Position numbers and translations under genes: made by a program. From Litoditis marina (Eukaryota; Nematoda; Chromadorea; Rhabditida; Rhabditidae), in the NCBI GenBank assembly GCA_964036275.1, contig OZ038440.1:13181690-13245689 (forward strand): 64,000 nt of DNA. The letters run 5' to 3'. Below, in pieces: positions 24,730 to 38,470 of the stretch (the first letter of the stretch is position 1; every line of letters begins with the position of its first letter). Below the pieces are notes generated by a model, which saw only the letters and a list, made by a program, of their open reading frames with translations, was not told where the DNA came from and ran no database searches.

Positions 24730-27700
24730 TCAGAGTACATTCAGCGCCTGAGGCATGGTCTGTACCTTTCTCACCACAGGATCGACCATTCCTATACCGT
24801 AGAATTCTATGGAGAACACTAGATCTAGACGCATCATTTGCAGTTCCACAGCCTGTAAACTAGGGTTGGTAAACGAAAACTAGAAACCTAACCACAAGCG
24901 TACAATTAATCTCCAGAGGGAAAACTGTTTTCCAATTAAAATACATCTAATTTCAGAAATTTTCATCAAAAATGGAAATAAGGTTTTCTAGATAAAAAAA
25001 AACCAAAAAAATCTCTACTTTTGGCAAAGTTCACTAAAGAGTGAAACCAACCTGTAACCTCCTAGCACCATCTTGCTGACGTGAGCGATCTGTAGATGAT
25101 TGAATGCTCTGGAATACATTATGTTGTAATGTAGGTAAAAAGGTTATATTGTTACCTACATTACAACTGGAGAACAACAACTGCTTATATAATTCTTATT
25201 TTCCCAGACCCACAATAATATCTCGCCTACAAAGTTAGTCCGCTTTCCGAGAAACAATGTGCCGTTTTCCATTTTCAATTGTCAATAAATGAAGTCCAGA
25301 ATGTCGTTCAATGAAAATCACGGCAACAGAACTAAGTCTAAACTGTAAGTCACGTGAAGACTTTAATTCAAAGGAAACAAATGGAGAGAGTTGGGTGAAG
25401 GTGCGGTCCGAAACCTGAAATTACGCGGGAAACGTACTCACTGGAACACACTGAGTGCGGTGAGATTGGCAGTTTTACTCTAGGCGGTTATATATTGCTT
25501 CTAATCTTAATTGAAGAAAAAAATCAACCCAAATACTTTTTCCACATTTTCGAACTGATGTTCTATGTTCTAAATGATGACTGAACACTGACCAGAGCCT
25601 CCTCGGGAGAGAGAGTGATCAGTTCGGTGAGGATGCCATTTGCCATGAAACATTGCACATCCATCGATTCATCTCGTAAAATTACCTGTAGATAAGCATG
25701 TTGAATTATGGAAAATGAAGAATATCATACAGGGGCATGGGATATTGGTCAGAACTAAAATCGAAAATCTAGCCTCACAGTAAAGTACGACTATTCTACA
25801 AACATTTTGCACCGGCAACTTTTCCGATCTTGGCGAAAAAAATAGTTTTTCGGTTTTTTTCGACGATTCAGTCAAATGTAATAGAGTATGAAAAAGTCAT
25901 ATTCATTGTTTGCACTCTCTGTGAACACAAGGGAAGAACTTTTACAAAATCTCGATTGAAGGTGTCCAGGTTGTTGTACGTTCTCATGATTGTTTACACC
26001 CGGTTCCTTAAACATGACAAAAACATGGTGTCATTGAAAACGTACCTTCTGAGTCCACATTCCATCTACTATCCGGAGGGGCTCCACAATGTCATGCACG
26101 ACTGCCTGACAAAATAGAACATTAAGAAGAATCATAGATCCACTTCTCCATTAGATTGGCTAATATATGTTTTAGAATTTTAAAGCCCATTTCCCCTTTG
26201 AAGTGAACACGGTTTGAAGCACCGAACTACCGAACCAACAAACACTTCCTCTGATGAGCGAGTGCCACATTCTTTAAATTTAGATGAATAAAAACATATT
26301 CTACAATGTGGTCGCATCCTCAATTGAATGAGGCATATTCCCACTGACTAACAAACAAAAAAGAATGACAATTGTGTTTGAGAGCTGGTCATTGGTAACC
26401 TACCTGAATTTGTCGAACAGTAGATCCAACTGCGTATTTGCTCTTCTGCACAGCTTCCGAGAAAAGGAGGATATTGATTTGGCGGAAAGTATCCAACATG
26501 GCCGGATCCGGGTTGGGAGGCCATGCGAAGGGATCATTTCGGGAAGATACAACTGGAGAGGGGGGAGGCTGGAAGAAGAGTGTGGAACAACATTTCAGCA
26601 TCTCTACTTCTCGTTGAAAAACCACTCTACAAGTGGTCAACAATTCAGCAATCATTTTTTTTTAAATTTATTTGATACATTCATGTATTGGATACATAGA
26701 ACAAACATTTGGTTCCAATGTATCACACGGTGTTCTCTCTCTCTACTTCTTGCTTCATGTGCATTTTGAACGAGGAAAGGCCAAGGTCCAGAGCGCAAAG
26801 GAACAATGCCAGAATTGACGTGAAGTTGAGGTTAAACAGGAAACATAATGATTTCTGATTACTTTTATGCAGAACAGCAGAACTGCTTTTCTTTTTTTTT
26901 TCGCTAATCGTTCAAGTCTTCAACAGAATCGACCAAACGCAAATTTGTATGTAACAGAGCATGATTAGAAAGTCCCTGGTGTTTACAACTACAAACTACA
27001 ACTTGATCCCCTACCTCTCTCGGGCTCGTCTTCACAGACTGTACTGTCATCCGCATCATTGGCGTGACGGCTACTGTTCTCTGACCGTCTGTCCTCTCTC
27101 GGAGGAGAGATTTGTCCACAGTTGGCTTCACATCTTCTTCGTCGCTGTCCGATAACTCGATCACTTCCACCTTCACCTTCTTTTGCGTCTGAACAGAATA
27201 ATTTCCAACAGAGTGATAAACTGTCAGTTTTTCAAATTCGATCCGAACAGGCGAATTATCAATATTGATTTTGTCTGTGTACCGAGGATAACTTCAAAAC
27301 CACGGGTAATACTATGAGGGAAAATGTTCAAAGTTCAAAGTAACCGACTCAGCTTCGATTCTACAATGATAAATTTGCAGTAAATTGTTAACATACGAAC
27401 TGAACAACAAAAATCTGCAACGACCAGGGAAAATGTGTACGAGATCAGTATCCTACTGGGCACTGATGACTAATGATTTATCGCTCACCGATTGCTTCTT
27501 TTTAGGAGGAGAATGCACTTCGCTCGGCGTCGCGATGAACTGTCGAATATCTGAATGAACCGAGGTCAAATAATATTCATCTCTAACGATGGTCAGGAAA
27601 GCGTACATATTAGATTTAGCCAATACTTTTGTTCAATTAATCACTGTTATCCAATATTTGACGGCTGACCTATATCACCAAGATCTTTCAACTGTTTACT

Positions 27701-30700
27701 GTATACTGTATTTTCACTTGCGAAAAATTCATACTTGATAATTGCAAGTTTTCATGCGAACGTAGCACAGCTCTACTACTCCCTATGGCTGTGTATCGCT
27801 AAACGTCACTCTGATAAAACCAGGCACCCAGGATCTTGTTCGTTAACTTCTGCTGTGCTTGTACTTTGATGCCGCCACGTCTGTATTTTGAAGTGAAATT
27901 TCCCCCTAATATGAGGGTGGTGACCATTTATGGAAAACCGCAGTTGGAGGCAACCTAGACTACTGATTTCGAAAGTAATTGAGAAGTAACCGACTAAATT
28001 AAATGATTGCATACGTATATTTTCCAATGCTTTATCAATATTTCGGTTACTTTTGTGAAAAACCCAACCGGTACGATTCTTGAGCGAGGGACGTCTTCTT
28101 GGATCCACTATTGACAGCCGGCTTCCAGTGTCTTTTCCTTCTTCTGTAGACAAATTTAGAGAAAAGATGAAAAAAAATGTTTACGATTATAACTTAATGG
28201 GTAACACCATCTTCTTGTACATCTTCTGTTATATGTTTTTTCCTCGAATTCTTTTTAGTTCAATCGTTCAACTTTTCACTTTCAATTATTGTTCTGGAAC
28301 GCCTCTCAACCGTACACCGATAATATTCTATGTAACCAGTACAAAACCAATAAGTTTTTTCAACTACCATAAATCTGAGTGGAATTACCTTTCAATCGTT
28401 CTATTTATCAAAACACGTGTTCTTTTGGGAAATAGTTGAACGTTAAAATGTATAGAAAAATATCTTACCCGAATTCGAGGGAGTTTGTTGTGAGCTGGGT
28501 CGCTTTCGCGGATCAAATAATGGAACGGTCTCCATACTAGATGGAGAGACTGAAAATTGCAGAGATAGAAGAGAACGCCGAATGGAAACAATTACAGGTA
28601 TCAGGTAAAGACAGCCAGCTACATCACTTACGTACCCAACAACATCAATGAGAGAGAAAACATATACACGAAAAACTTTTTTTAAGCTTATATAGGTAAG
28701 TAATTGGAGAACATTTCCAATAACATTGTTCTATGATTAGGCTATCGAAAACTTTCGATCAATTGTTGGTCGATACTCTCTAGTTTGCTAGTTTCTTAAT
28801 CTACAGCGAACAAGTTGTTATACTTGATATAAAGCCGGTCATATAAAAAGCCTGAAAGCTTTTCGATAAGTTGCAACGTGAAGGTACTAGAAAAGTTGCC
28901 AATTCATACTGTAACAGTCTACAGACGCGTGAAATAGACTGTACCTTCTCTTCTGAACGCCGTGCCGAGTGCGGATGACCGCTTTCTTCCACCGGACTCC
29001 CGCGGTTCCGGTTGTTCCGGAGAATCCAATACATCGGATCTCCTACTACGGGAACGATCCCTGAAAACAAACTAGTTGAGTAAAGGTACATTCCCCAGTG
29101 AATGAATTTATCCGAACAGCCAGAAACCCAGAAAAAAAAGGCTACTTTTACGTGGAAACAAGACGACTTGCTTTTTTGTGATGCAAAATCATAAGTTTAC
29201 ATCTAAAACGGGATACGTTTTGTCGAATAGTCGGACCTTACTGGTGCATGGTTGGTACGAATGAAACCAGTTGAAAACAAGGGACCGGGGATCGTAATCA
29301 CCAGCCGTAAATAGGTGGTCTCCATAAATGAAACAGCTGGCAGTAGGTGGCTCTTTTGAGAACGTCGCCACCAAATATATAGCTAATTTGTCGCAAAGAG
29401 AGAATAAAAATAGAATGTGTACTAGTACTACTAAAGATGATAAAACGTAAAGGTAATAACATAATAATATATGAAAATAGAACTCATTTGGTATGGTTCG
29501 TCAGCCAGAGAAAAGTATTACTTAGACACTTTCAAATATTCAAGTCAAAACGTACTTTGTAGTTTCATCATTGAAAGACGGCGGGGATCCCTCGAGGGAG
29601 GTGATGAGCGTCTTTTCTGTTTGGACAACGGTAGATAGACAACCGCGGGGACCAGACGTCGCGGAATATGAATGGAAAGAAGATTGCTGAAATCAGTCAC
29701 CAACCAGATCGAGTATTCTACAGAAAGGAACCCGTTGTTTGACTGAACTATTGAAAACTCCATAGTTTTTAACAATATACGCTTTAACGTAATTACCAAA
29801 AACGCCTGCTTTTCGAAGTTCTCTGAGAATACTCAGCCGACTGTGCTGAAGTATGGGTAGAAAATACATGAACGTTCATCTGAACTGTAGGTAAACGACT
29901 TTAGATATACGATGCCTCAACCCCAAAACACAGGAAATGCTCGACAACCAGGTTAGGATCAACCTTTGAATAATCCACCTGCTTTAAACAATTGTAGTCT
30001 CACAACAATCAATTTCAAAATTTAGAAAGTAAAATCAAATGTACTTGTTTATCGATTCGCAATAAAATATGACATACCGACAGACGACTGCCAGTTGAGA
30101 AGGACCTGCAGTTGGAAGTGGAAGGTGGACAGAAATTTGACGACTCGGCTGGTCTGAAAGTACAGTAATATAAAACAGAAACCACAGAAATGGAACACAA
30201 CGGATTTCAGTTGAAAGTGTATATCCTACATCACAACTTCTATCTTCTACCCAACTATCTATCTGATCAAACTTCAACTTGAAACTCAGAAGAGAATTGT
30301 CTCTCTGAAAAACAATACTATTTTTCTATTACTTTCGTACCGGTTTATTCTGTGTTCTTCAGAGAATGCTGATATTGCCTGGACGATGGAACCCCCGTCA
30401 CGACTGTTGGCATCGTCATCTGAATCCTCCTCGATGATACCCTCGTTAAGTTCGTCATTACCACCTGGAAAGGCTATTTCACTATAACAATGGGAATACA
30501 AAATCAGAACTTATCAGAAAGAAAATCAGAAATCACAACGGAAATATCACGAGCACGTGAGAAACATTTGTGCAATGAAAGATTAGTAATTTATCAGAGA
30601 AGTAACTGATCGAAACTCTCCTTTCTGCAGGATACGGTTGAAGTTGATAATGTTGATTTCAAACTCTATTCGAGCCGAAATTGAAATTAATTTTCAATTT

Positions 30701-33700
30701 CGGCTTTTTTTTCATTTTCTCTTTTTCACTACTCGAAACTCGATTTTTGCCACTCATATTGACAGCCAAAGCCAGGCTGACAGCTAGTGAAAACTAAAAA
30801 TGACATACGAAAATGACGTTTACCTGCGTACAGTGGCTGAGTAGCTTCGAAATCATCAAAATCATCGTTGTTCAATATGCTCATGTTGCCAAATGAATCC
30901 ACGTTCTGACCATCAGTGGTGATTAGACTTCGATTGATGGAACGATTAGTCGAACTCCTAGAGATAACAAACACTTGTGGAGAATCACACACGACAGACT
31001 AGTAAGGTGTGACTATGACTATTCTACGGAAAGGAACCCGTTTTTCTAGTGAATAAGCTGATTTAATTAAAAAATGACAATTTTCCCGATATTGACGACG
31101 AAAAAGTACTCCGTTTGTTGAATTTCCGTGAGTACTCTCTACTCGGACAAGTTCAGATCATTACTATGGTGAGCTAACCAAATCAACTGAGTTTCCGAGA
31201 TGTCATGACTCTCAAATCATCATCGATCATACAATCTGTGACTCATCCGTAATTTGAATTTCAGTAGTGTGCAAATTTAAAAAAAATCTCTGATTCGAAC
31301 GGATATTTCATAGAGTATACAAAACTGCACACATACTGATAGAATATATTCACTTCTCACACTAAAAAACTATGACACAGCGACACACCGGTAAACTCTG
31401 ATCATAAATATAAAAAAAAGTAAAAAGCCAGTTTACGATTAAACTACTTCAAATTTCATACGGTTGCATCAGAAAATATCAAAACTTTACAGGATTTATC
31501 AGGTAATGAACCCGTTTTCTCAATTATTATAGTTATTTAGCCAAGTTTGTCAGAGTATAGGGTATGCATCTAGTTTCATTCCCACCCACACATACACACA
31601 TTGATAAGCTTATTATACGTCAAATTTCATTATGTTTTCACCGAAAATAGGCAAACTTCCCGATTTTGACGAATCGCAGAATTTTACTGGACCCACCTTG
31701 GTTCATTGTCCTGTGCAGAGGAGTGGCTTTCCAATGGATTTCCGACTCGAACAGGATCCCTTCGTTCAGGTGCAACTCGGGAGGAATTGATAACTGGAGC
31801 CGGGGTGGTATCCAATGTCGTCCTTCTTGCTGCAGGTTGAACTCGAGAAGTATCCCTAGAGCAGAACTACAGAACTGTGGATGAAGTTAAAATAGACTCA
31901 AAAACAGAGCTACATTTTCGCCGAAAACAACGTCTAATTTCTAGGCAGAATCATAAATTATCACGCGTTTAAATTTAAAAACCGACTCCTTTTTGTCGAT
32001 TAGTCCCTTACTGGTATATAAAGCTACCACAAAACATCGAAAGAAATTTTTGAATTTCTGGCTAATTGACAAAAGTTTTCTTGAGTCTGACTCACGTAGT
32101 CAACGGAGTGTCCTTCTTCTTCCGTCTCGACTGATCGATGTTGAGTCGACGAGCCATGACATCCACCGGACGACCAGTCTCCATCAGATCCGCCACGTCT
32201 CCACCTGACATAGAATAGGTTCCAGGCAATATTTATTGATAATCACTTCACAATTTTTGACTAAAATACGTCAAATTATATGATTCTGCATCAACATCAA
32301 CAGTGAGCAAATGCGGGTTTCTATAGGACGAATAGTCAAACTTGTCAGTGTCCAAATCACAAAGTGCTACGTTTATCCTACGTTTATATCCAGAAACGGA
32401 ACAAATACATCCAGAAACGGAACAAAAATATAATAAACTACCTAGCAGCTGACAGTTCTGCTCTTTCAGCATGAAAATCCCTCTTCGACACAACAATGGA
32501 GGTTGCAAGAGCATCTGAACACAAATGATTTGTAAATTATAGATATGAACCGAAAAACAAAAACATAAATAGTTGATGTGTCCACTGAACGTACACTATC
32601 AATATGCTTGGCATCTGAATCCTGATAACAATAATAGAAGAAGAACATGCACACATAATATTTGAAACTGAGTTTCACGATTTTCCCTAAAAAGTCAGCG
32701 AAAACTCAACAGGTGAGTTCGGCTGGTGTACTAGAGAAACTTTATAGAGTTAGGCACAAGTCAGCACGAGAATGGAAGAAATGAATCCGTAGAGCAAGAT
32801 AAACTTATATGGCATAGCGAACGACAACGTGTTTTGAACATATAATCACTGAACTATGAATCAGAAGGAAAAAAGAACAAACGTATAAGTGAAGTGGGGC
32901 TCACCTTGCAGCCTGGTTTGACTAGTAACGATAAACGTTTGATGGAATAGTACTCTATCGCTCGATACGATTGAGAACCGTCGCTAACCTCCATCATTAT
33001 CATTCTCCGAGGTTTCTGGAGAAAAAAAAACATAGTGATTCGAATGAAACAAATTGTCCCTGCTTGCTACTCGATTCTCTCTGTAGCTCTGCACCAGAAA
33101 GCATGCACATAGTAATACATCCACTATGAACTATGACCTTCACAGAAACTGTGGACTGTTTAGGAAATATAGTGTGACGCTGACGAGGACCACAGAAACT
33201 GCACTTGCTCAAGGCATCACAATCTCAAAATACGACTTCCAACATCCAACACCTACGATCACTTACAGTGAACAATTTCACAAACCAACTCTTAATGTTG
33301 CTATATATTGACTGCTTTATTACCAAATGTACGTTAAATTACCAACTATAACTATAATGGTGAACACAGCACATCTTGGAGTACGGGTGAATTCTATATG
33401 TAGCCGGGTTTTTAGGTAACCTAACCCTTTTTTGGTAACCTATTTTTCAGGTTACCTCAGTAGGTAACCGGATGGTAACCTAAAATGAAAAACCGGTTAC
33501 CTGTTTTTCGAATGCAAAATGTGGTTTTTACCGTTAGTTTTACCGGTAACCGAATTTTAGTTTTAGGTTACTTCCAGGTTACCTACTGAGGTAACCTGAA
33601 AAAAGGTTACCAAAAAAGGGTTAGGTTACCTAAAAACCCGGTTAGTTGTAGAATTGGCCTGGAGTACGGGGTACGGCTAGTACTGAAACTGAAACATCAT

Positions 33701-34442
33701 TAAAAAAACCACCAACCGTGTCCCAGGGATTCGACTCGTTGCTCTCGGCTACAGCTTCGAAACCAGAATTATCCACAAACTCGTAGGTCAAGGTGTTATA
33801 CTGAGAATGAAAGGAAGTCCCAATATCCACGACAGATACTACCTGAAAGACATGTCCGTAAACCAATATATTGTGAACTATCCCTTATTTTGTAAGCAAT
33901 GCTATCAATTAATCCTACATGAGAGCAATATCTGAATAAATTTGACATGTTACTGAAACATCCAGTTTGTAAGACGAAATCGAGACCTTTGTACAAAATA
34001 CGATCGAACCAAAACTTCTTGATTGAGATTTTGAATAGATCGAAGTGCATCAACAGTTGATACCCATTACATACCTGTACAACCAAGGGTGCGGTTAAGA
34101 AACATTTGAGCGCAGTCTTTTGTAATGCACTCTGCTGCTCGAATCCAGGATAAGAAGAAACAGCGAGATCCGAATATTTCCACTGATCGAACACCAGATT
34201 ACATACGTTCTCCGAATCCTGAAAAATATCAAACACTAATTTTCTTAACGTTCAAAAACGGACGGAAAACACAATGAACAGTACCACATTGATGAGCATG
34301 AACTCCAAAGAACCCTACAACATACCTTTCTGATCGGTCCTATTGTACTCAAATATTTGAGAGCTTCTGATAACCAGTCTTCCTTTAGAACAATATGTCG
34401 TTCCAGAAAAAAATTAAAAATATCTTCGGTATAGGTTTCCAT
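24730..34442 (-). CDS. rmh-1: RMI1 homologue (RecQ-mediated genome instability protein 1), complete
   Basis: RMI1 is the OB-fold scaffold of the BLM helicase-topoisomerase III complex, which dissolves double Holliday junctions and shapes meiotic crossovers in the nucleus. Exons: 34442-34326, 34218-34075, 33842-33717, 33015-32905, 32514-32442, 32204-32096, 31855-31697, 30957-30824, 30464-30341, 30153-30078, 29686-29556, 29060-28945, 28549-28469, 28143-28075, 27550-27489, 27188-27015, 26568-26404, 26105-26046, 25685-25593, 25108-25052, 24852-24730. All 20 junctions keep frame, giving 767 residues. Residues 1-90 carry the helical DUF1767-type start. VVSVVDIGTSFHSQYNTLTY, MEVSDGSQSYRAIEYYSIKR and CRRGIFMLKEQNCQLLGGDV match the RMI1 OB1 strands. 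About 230-600 is a disordered, acidic/basic linker with NLS-like KKKQSTQKKVKVEVIELSDS. Residues 603-767 match the C-terminal OB fold (ILLFSEAVQ...VILRDESMDVQCFMANGILT...GIGMVDPVV). C. elegans has two RMI1-like genes; rmh-1 is the better guess by length and architecture. Confidence 0.88.
24731..34325. other. Introns of rmh-1
   Basis: Introns range from under 100 bases to about 0.9 kb. Apart from the hairpin at 33404-33641 they hold only AT-rich sequence. ORFs on the + strand at 26365-26769 and 28080-28439 overlap exons on the opposite strand or intron sequence and show no domain. Confidence 0.5.
33404..33641. repeat. GGTAACC long inverted repeat within an rmh-1 intron
   Basis: The first 66 bases (start CCGGGTTTTTAGGTAACCTA) are matched almost perfectly by the reverse complement of the last 66 (end GGTTACCTAAAAACCCGG). 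Between the arms lie more GGTAACC/GGTTACC units. The intron runs from 33016 to 33716, so a transcript would fold a strong stem. A looser relative lies at 37930-38105. Confidence 0.9.
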
Positions 34443-34466
34443 CCATCAAAGTAATAACAAGCGACT
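34443..34466 (-). promoter_or_regulatory. Probable trans-splice acceptor and 5'UTR of rmh-1
   Basis: On the minus strand AACTATTCCAG ends at 34465, leaving a 22-base leader before the ATG at 34442-34440. No upstream exon is evident, so this is most simply a spliced-leader acceptor (inference). Confidence 0.45.
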
Positions 34467-35580
34467 GGAATAGTTCGAATAAATTATAGGAAATCGGAAC
34501 GCAAAATAAGGAAATCAAAACATGAGAACAATGCATCAAACAATTAAATAATATAGATCATCATCTGAATTTTGAAATTCAGAAAAAATTTCAAAAAATC
34601 AAATGTGCCGAATTTGAAGGAACTGTGCTGCGTTCCGAATATGCTGCGCCAATAACAATTGCCCGGGAAAACAAACATTTCGAACTGTTCGTTCAGGTTT
34701 TTCTCTCAAACCTTTTCTTCCGGAGTACAAGTTTGTAGAGTAGTAAAGATTTCAACTTTGAAATCAAGGCAAAGACATGGAATACAACTGCAAATTGAAG
34801 AACTTGTTGAATGTGGATCGAAAAATCGCACTCAGTCTGCGTCTCTTTCGTGTCCACGCTCTCTCGCTAGATGGAGTTGGGTTTTATTTACATTGGAATT
34901 GTAAAACTGACCGACCAATCGAATATTCAGATAAGTAAACACGGAAAAGAGTTCCAAATTGCCAATTTTGTAGCGCATTGGCGGATCGTGAAAATGCGCG
35001 TGAAGTTTTTGTGACATAGTTGAACTAACGACCAGCAGGACTATAAAAATGCTTCGTGTTCGTGTGAAATTTTGAATCTAACCACCATGATAGTATTAAA
35101 TTAACGCTGGATGGCTACGAAAACATTTCATGTTCGCAGAGAAAGTTCTGTATCTTGAGGATGTTACTACATTTTTGTTCCACTACTTTTCATTCTATAG
35201 TGCTCACATTTCCCAACTGGACTCGTTGGCAGCGTGCCAAAAACTTTGAAAGACTGTTATTTAGTGAAAACATATATTTTACAGACAGTTGCCCTGACTA
35301 CGAACTATAACTAAGGAGAAGAACCCTTCACATAAATTTCTATTGTTTTGAAGTATTTCAACATGTTCAAAAACTGCCTTGAAATTTCATTGGCAAGCTG
35401 CCCAAGTCCAGATGGGAAATGTGCGAACTATACTGCCACGTATGATTTGCGGAGTTTCTTGAATATAATGGAACTTTGAGGTAGTTACACACCGCTACAT
35501 AACTGGAACGAATCACCCCGCTGCGTTCTCAACTTAGTTTTTCATTGTCATATTCAAACCCTACAGTATAGCGACAATGT

Positions 35581-35664
35581 CTGAGATGTAGTTCGGTCTG
35601 CTTGCATAGCATACAATTCGATTCACGAACGATACATGACGGGATAAAACTACAAACACAGCGG
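35581..35664. repeat. TGTAGTTTGATC family element, diverged
   Basis: GATGTAGTTCGGTCTGCTTG versus GGATAAAACTACAAACACAG in inverted relation. Confidence 0.6.
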
Positions 35665-37929
35665 TGCACAGCTACGTGCACAGTATCAACCAGCTCTCCC
35701 CCGAGCGAACCATATAGCTCTCTTGTGGAATACAAACTTTGTTTGTTCATTGTCATATGAAAGCGCCTACAGTATAAATAGCTCCCTTGTGAAATACCGT
35801 AATCGATAAGGGTTCGATGTCCTTCGTTCAGTGTGTACACAAGAGCCTGATTCGTACACTCGTAACCGTAAATGGCGTGGCTAACATGTTTGATTAGTCA
35901 TCGGCATTTGTCATATATGGCTGGGCGGCCGGAAGACCTTATAGCCAGCCTTCCCAACTGCTGACACCCCGTCAACTCCAGACAGACACCGCAGCGAGTT
36001 CATGCAACTGGTGAGCTCAGCTTAACAGAGGACCTTATCACATTTCGCTAACTTAGTTCTTAACTTTCCATGTTTAACCATAGTGTAGGTGATCGTTACC
36101 AGATAGTTCAGCTTCAAAGTGACCTTTCCTCTTCCTGAAACAACTGAGTTTCTTCTATGCTTAGGTGAACTCTTACAGTGTTGCTCTCAAACCTTCAGTT
36201 CGTCTTGTCATACCAACTTTGAAACTATTCTGTGGAAGTTCATGGAGGTATGATGAGGATCCTAACAGTGTGACAGAAGTATGTGGTAAGTTCAGAATTT
36301 TTAGGTCATCCTCTTCTACATGACAAATATCAATCATAGTCAGGTAGGTGTGGTGATCTGGTGCGGTAGTATTCAGGATTCGGAATCGGAAATATCAGTT
36401 ATGTTAGTCTTCACGAGTTACGTACTCTCTCGTAGATCACGAGAACGCGCTGGTATACAAGAGATTCAAAATCAAAACAAAGAGGTATGTTTTATTGAGC
36501 AGCTGTGAAATTACAGTCACGGATCTCGGCCTAGTTTTCATTCGTAATAACAAGAATCACGTGTAACCGATATAACAGAAAGTATGTGCATCGCTGTGCA
36601 GTTTCAGTCTGTTTTCCGTACAACAACGGTTCAAAGTGGCTTTTACAGCGAAAGAGTGCATCTATTATTGATTAATGACATCTTTCCGTTAGTGATAAGA
36701 GATAAGCTACATAAATCTTCGCAAACACCTAACGGCAGCGCTAACAAGAAAATGCCAGGTTAGTTGCTCGCTGCTGCTCTTGTATAAAAGTTAATATAGT
36801 AAAGTTTTGTAAATGTCGAGTTATTTGAGAACAACGTTTGTAACTTTAAAGAAAAATGGTCCCCTCAATCGGAGTAATCTCAGGAATTCATGTAGGTCGT
36901 GTCACAACTGTCTGCACCACAGTTTGTGACATGCACTACTTCCGACTCGCAATTCACTCCGCGACGTTGAAAATAACTTTATCTTAGATTCTACAACCGA
37001 ACTCCAGACACTCGGAGAACTGTTTTTGAACCACGCCGTACTATTCTTCTGTTACGGTTTTCACCAGTTATACCAATAGAAGTTTTCGTATACCTTTGAA
37101 CATCAAAATTACTTCATTTGATTTTTTATTGTTTAAACCTAAAAACTTCAAAAGTTTGAACTTGTACTGTGGCTCGTAGTCGCAGACTTTTCTGACCAAG
37201 TGCCGTCACGCTCTTTGTTGCATCATCATAGGCCGGAACAGTTTTGGTTTGAATAAATTATAAATCGATTCATTTCTATATTTTATGTTACACGAAGTGC
37301 TCAATTTCAAAAGTGAGTTTTATTATTGCGAATTATTGGACGTTGCTATCACATTATTCATACCCACATCCAAGAGTAAAATTGGATTGCTTTGACATAG
37401 AAAAAACCTTTCCACTAACAAAGCATCTCATCAACGAAATAGATAAGGGTTCAAAATACACCCGTTCGTCTTTCGCCGAACCCCCACCTACATGACCAAT
37501 TCAGTTCCCCACACATTCACTAACAATTTTCTGTTCTCCATTCCCTTCAACACATATTAACACATTAAGTTACGAAATTGGCGAGTCCGGTATTTTAAGT
37601 TGCAACGGTTTTTCAGAGTAAATGGTAATCAAAAAGTGTGCATAAGATAGCAGAATGGGTTAGATACTAGAAGATGATGAAATGTTTCACGACTTTACAA
37701 CACAGACAGTGAGTAGGGATTGATCTACCAAAAACGTTGTAGTTTTGTATTCGTACTCTTCCGAAATTTCGACATCAGTTCACTTCTAGATGTCCGTATT
37801 CATCCGAAGTTTCAGCGCACAACCTGTTTTTCTTCAAATTTACGCTATTTTTCACTCCAAGCTCACATAAAATAGTGCAAAGAGCCAGATACGCAGGATA
37901 GGATCAATGTATTAAGGTGTTCTGACCAT

Positions 37930-38105
37930 TTTCATATCTAACCGGGTTTTTTGTCGAAAACTGAGTTTCGTTCACCGTTCGAACTAATCACTTATGACGA
38001 AAACCACATTTCACATAAGAAAAACAGGTAACCGGTTTTTGATTATAGGTTACCTACCGGTTATATGTGAGGTAACCTGGAAAAAGAGTTACCGTGAACC
38101 GGTAT
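37930..38105. repeat. GGTAACC-type repeat, diverged
   Basis: TAACCGGGTTTTTTGTCG on the left; further right AACAGGTAACCGGTTTTTGA, AGGTTACCTACCGG and GAGGTAACCTGG, the same unit as in the rmh-1 intron hairpin but with poorer arm symmetry. Confidence 0.6.
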
Positions 38106-38470
38106 AGAGTTCACCGGAAGTTCTTGCATACGTTTTCTCTGTTCCCAACTTGTAAATGTCTATGCCGACCACGGTGTGCCGGGGTGATAAAGGCGCGTGT
38201 GTATTGCTAATCCCTAACACCCCCTCTAAACTATGTTGTATTTGCTCAAAGTATTTGGGTGACGAAGCATCAACTATGGTGCATGCATACAAATATCATA
38301 CGAAAAACGACATTTATGGCCGAACAGCCATAGCACCGTCCACATATACTTTTATCGTTCCAGTTTCATCAATAATTCTGCATAGTACCACTATTGAGAA
38401 TTTGATAATTGACAGTCACATGTCATGAGTTGAGTTGTTGGCAACGCGACAAGCTTCCAGGCTGATTTTC

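Larger units (their letters stand above)
34467..38470. other. Upstream intergenic region of rmh-1; no gene seen
   Basis: AT-rich with short unsupported ORFs. Items of note: a TGTAGTTTGATC element at 35581, a GC-rich patch at about 35925-36015 that ends in a good donor (CAACTG|GTGAGC) and could be a 5' exon or promoter, and a GGTAACC-type repeat at 37930-38105. Confidence 0.45.
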
